Origin: Candidatus Atribacteria bacterium
Lineage (GTDB): Bacteria > Atribacterota > Atribacteria > Atribacterales > Caldatribacteriaceae
Direction: 5' to 3'
Assembly (NCBI GenBank): GCA_029982105.1
Contig: JARRCQ010000089.1
Span: 1-6,744, forward strand
DNA length: 6,744 bases
Below the pieces are notes generated by a model. That model was not told the origin of the DNA, made no database searches, and saw only the letters and a program-made list of their open reading frames with translations. Below, piece after piece: positions 6,251-6,744 of this stretch (position 1 is its first letter; each line of letters starts with the position of its first letter). The position numbers and the translations under genes are program-made.

Positions 6251-6349
6251 GAGCACTGAAATTGTTTGAAAACACTACTTTATAGTTTTAGTTACCCCTT
6301 TATATTATCAACCATAAGGCCTTTCCCCTATAACCTCCAGAAAAGATAA

Positions 6350-6415
6350 GCCCACGATGCTCCCTTTCTTCTCATCGCGAGGAGTGGTCTACGACCATAA
6401 AGCGAAATGGCCAAG
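6350..6415. other. GC-richer structured block, possible repeat remnant or RNA element
   Basis: This block is visibly richer in G and C than its flanks. It contains CGATG and CATCG arms (6355-6359, 6373-6377), a near-palindrome CTCATCGCGAGGAG (6371-6384, one mismatch) and a hairpin TGGTC-TAC-GACCA (6385-6397). Both strands read with few stops: plus 6357-6521 is open, and minus 6433-6308 is open except for one TAG at 6391-6389, yet neither frame has a ribosome site. Dispersed intergenic repeat, degraded gene and structured RNA all fit; I recognise none of them. Confidence 0.3.
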
Positions 6416-6494
6416 AAAATCATCTTGTAACATGGAAAAAAGTATAAAAGATAAAGGAATTTTTGGAGGAATTTTGCTGGAAAAAATACTTTTC

Positions 6495-6597
6495 TATAAT
6501 ACAGTATCCCGTAAAACTTAGCTACACCAAAAGTTAAAAACTCAAGATCATTACACTGGGGGTCTTTTTCCCAGCTTAATTATTAAGGTTTTTTCTA
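6495..6597 (+). ncRNA. Weak candidate small RNA with terminator, divergent from the operon
   Basis: A perfect -10 hexamer TATAAT lies at 6495-6500 on the plus strand, with only a poor -35 (TTGCTG at 6474-6479, spacer 15). Downstream come three possible stems: AACTT/AAGTT (loop 11), CTGGG/CCCAG (6556-6560 and 6570-6574, loop 9) and CTTAAT-T-ATTAAG (6575-6587), the last followed by GTTTTTTC, which resembles a terminator. An RNA of about 85-90 bases would result. In AT-rich DNA such matches arise by chance, so confidence is low. Confidence 0.2.
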
Positions 6598-6629
6598 TTT
6601 ATTTTGTTTTTAGTGTTTACGCCACAGAT

Positions 6630-6654
6630 ACGCTGGAGAAAAACATTCCAGCGT
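6630..6654. repeat. Perfect 8-bp inverted repeat (hairpin)
   Basis: ACGCTGGA (6630-6637) and TCCAGCGT (6647-6654) pair perfectly around a 9-base loop. On the plus strand a run of six T follows only 10 bases later (6665-6670), so it is not a standard terminator; on the minus strand no T-run follows. It could belong to a transcript that extends beyond the right edge. Confidence 0.5.
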
Positions 6655-6744
6655 GCTAAGGGAGTTTTTTCCACCAGTAGCATTTGTTTTCTTGCTTCTG
6701 GAGTTTTGTCTTTTCCCCTTTGCTTTTTTTGGGGGGATTATAAA

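Larger units (their letters stand above)
6251..6744. other. Long upstream region without a convincing gene
   Basis: No frame on either strand has a start, a ribosome site and recognisable protein sequence. The longest frames are 54 codons on the plus strand (6357-6521) and a 35-codon minus frame ending near 6585, neither with a ribosome site. The region is AT-rich with T-rich plus-strand tracts (6588-6612, 6665-6670, 6723-6730), one more GC-rich block (6350-6415), and hairpins at 6385-6397, 6556-6574, 6575-6587 and 6630-6654. It may be the tail or regulatory area of a neighbour to the right. Confidence 0.6.

Noticed and set aside
6308..6433. Minus-strand frame beginning MLQDDFLGHFALWS, with an in-frame TAG
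   Set aside because: It is interrupted by a stop, has no ribosome site and no recognised family, so I treat it as part of the structured block rather than a pseudogene.
6357..6521. 54-codon plus-strand frame beginning MLPFFSSRGVVYD
   Set aside because: No ribosome site, it overlaps palindromic DNA that is also open on the other strand, and it shows no recognised family.
6585..6692. 35-codon minus-strand frame starting MLLVEKTPLARW
   Set aside because: No ribosome site, it runs through the perfect hairpin, and it ends in a low-complexity Lys/Asn tail.
1..6744. CRISPR array, tRNA, rRNA, insertion sequence or phage attachment site
   Set aside because: I saw no regularly spaced repeats, no cloverleaf, no rRNA-like sequence, no transposase and no long terminal inverted repeats.

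Overview
The window is about 40% GC. It holds one compact, minus-strand sugar-uptake operon with a second minus-strand gene entering from the left edge. All genes are co-oriented, tightly packed and intact, apart from the gene cut by the left edge. The solute-binding protein has a plain Sec signal peptide and no lipobox cysteine, which points to a cell with an outer membrane rather than a typical Gram-positive. The gene content (a rhamnose-type ABC importer plus the nickel-pincer cofactor enzyme LarE) fits an anaerobic, sugar-fermenting bacterium. I cannot fix the phylum from this window; lineages such as Atribacterota or Thermotogota are only a guess.

Layout in transcription order, from right to left. 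Positions 6191-6744 contain no convincing gene: next to the operon lie a strong promoter and a probable operator, and further out lie several hairpins, a more GC-rich block and a weak small-RNA candidate. Then come a DeoR-family repressor (5396-6190), a periplasmic sugar-binding protein of the RhaS type (4250-5257), a double-domain ABC ATPase (2643-4175), and two inner-membrane permeases (1604-2617 and 602-1603). A rho-independent terminator overlaps the last stop codon (577-606). After it, with its own candidate promoter, comes the 5' part of larE (1-521), cut by the window edge.

The order repressor, binding protein, ATPase, permease, permease matches the rhaR-rhaS-rhaT-rhaP-rhaQ order of the L-rhamnose transport operon of Rhizobium leguminosarum, and each protein resembles the corresponding one. 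In that operon a mutarotase (rhaU) and a kinase (rhaK) follow. Here the terminator and larE follow instead, so the import module stands alone. The likely logic is this: the repressor senses a phosphorylated sugar intermediate and controls its own operon. The binding protein, made in excess thanks to a hairpin behind its gene, delivers sugar to the two-permease, one-ATPase complex. LarE, if part of a lar cluster beyond the edge, could handle the stereochemistry of lactate or another 2-hydroxyacid made downstream.

The system is recognisable, not a new class. The points most worth a second look are the larE neighbour, the intercistronic hairpin, the re-assigned ATPase start, and the unexplained structured region upstream of the repressor.
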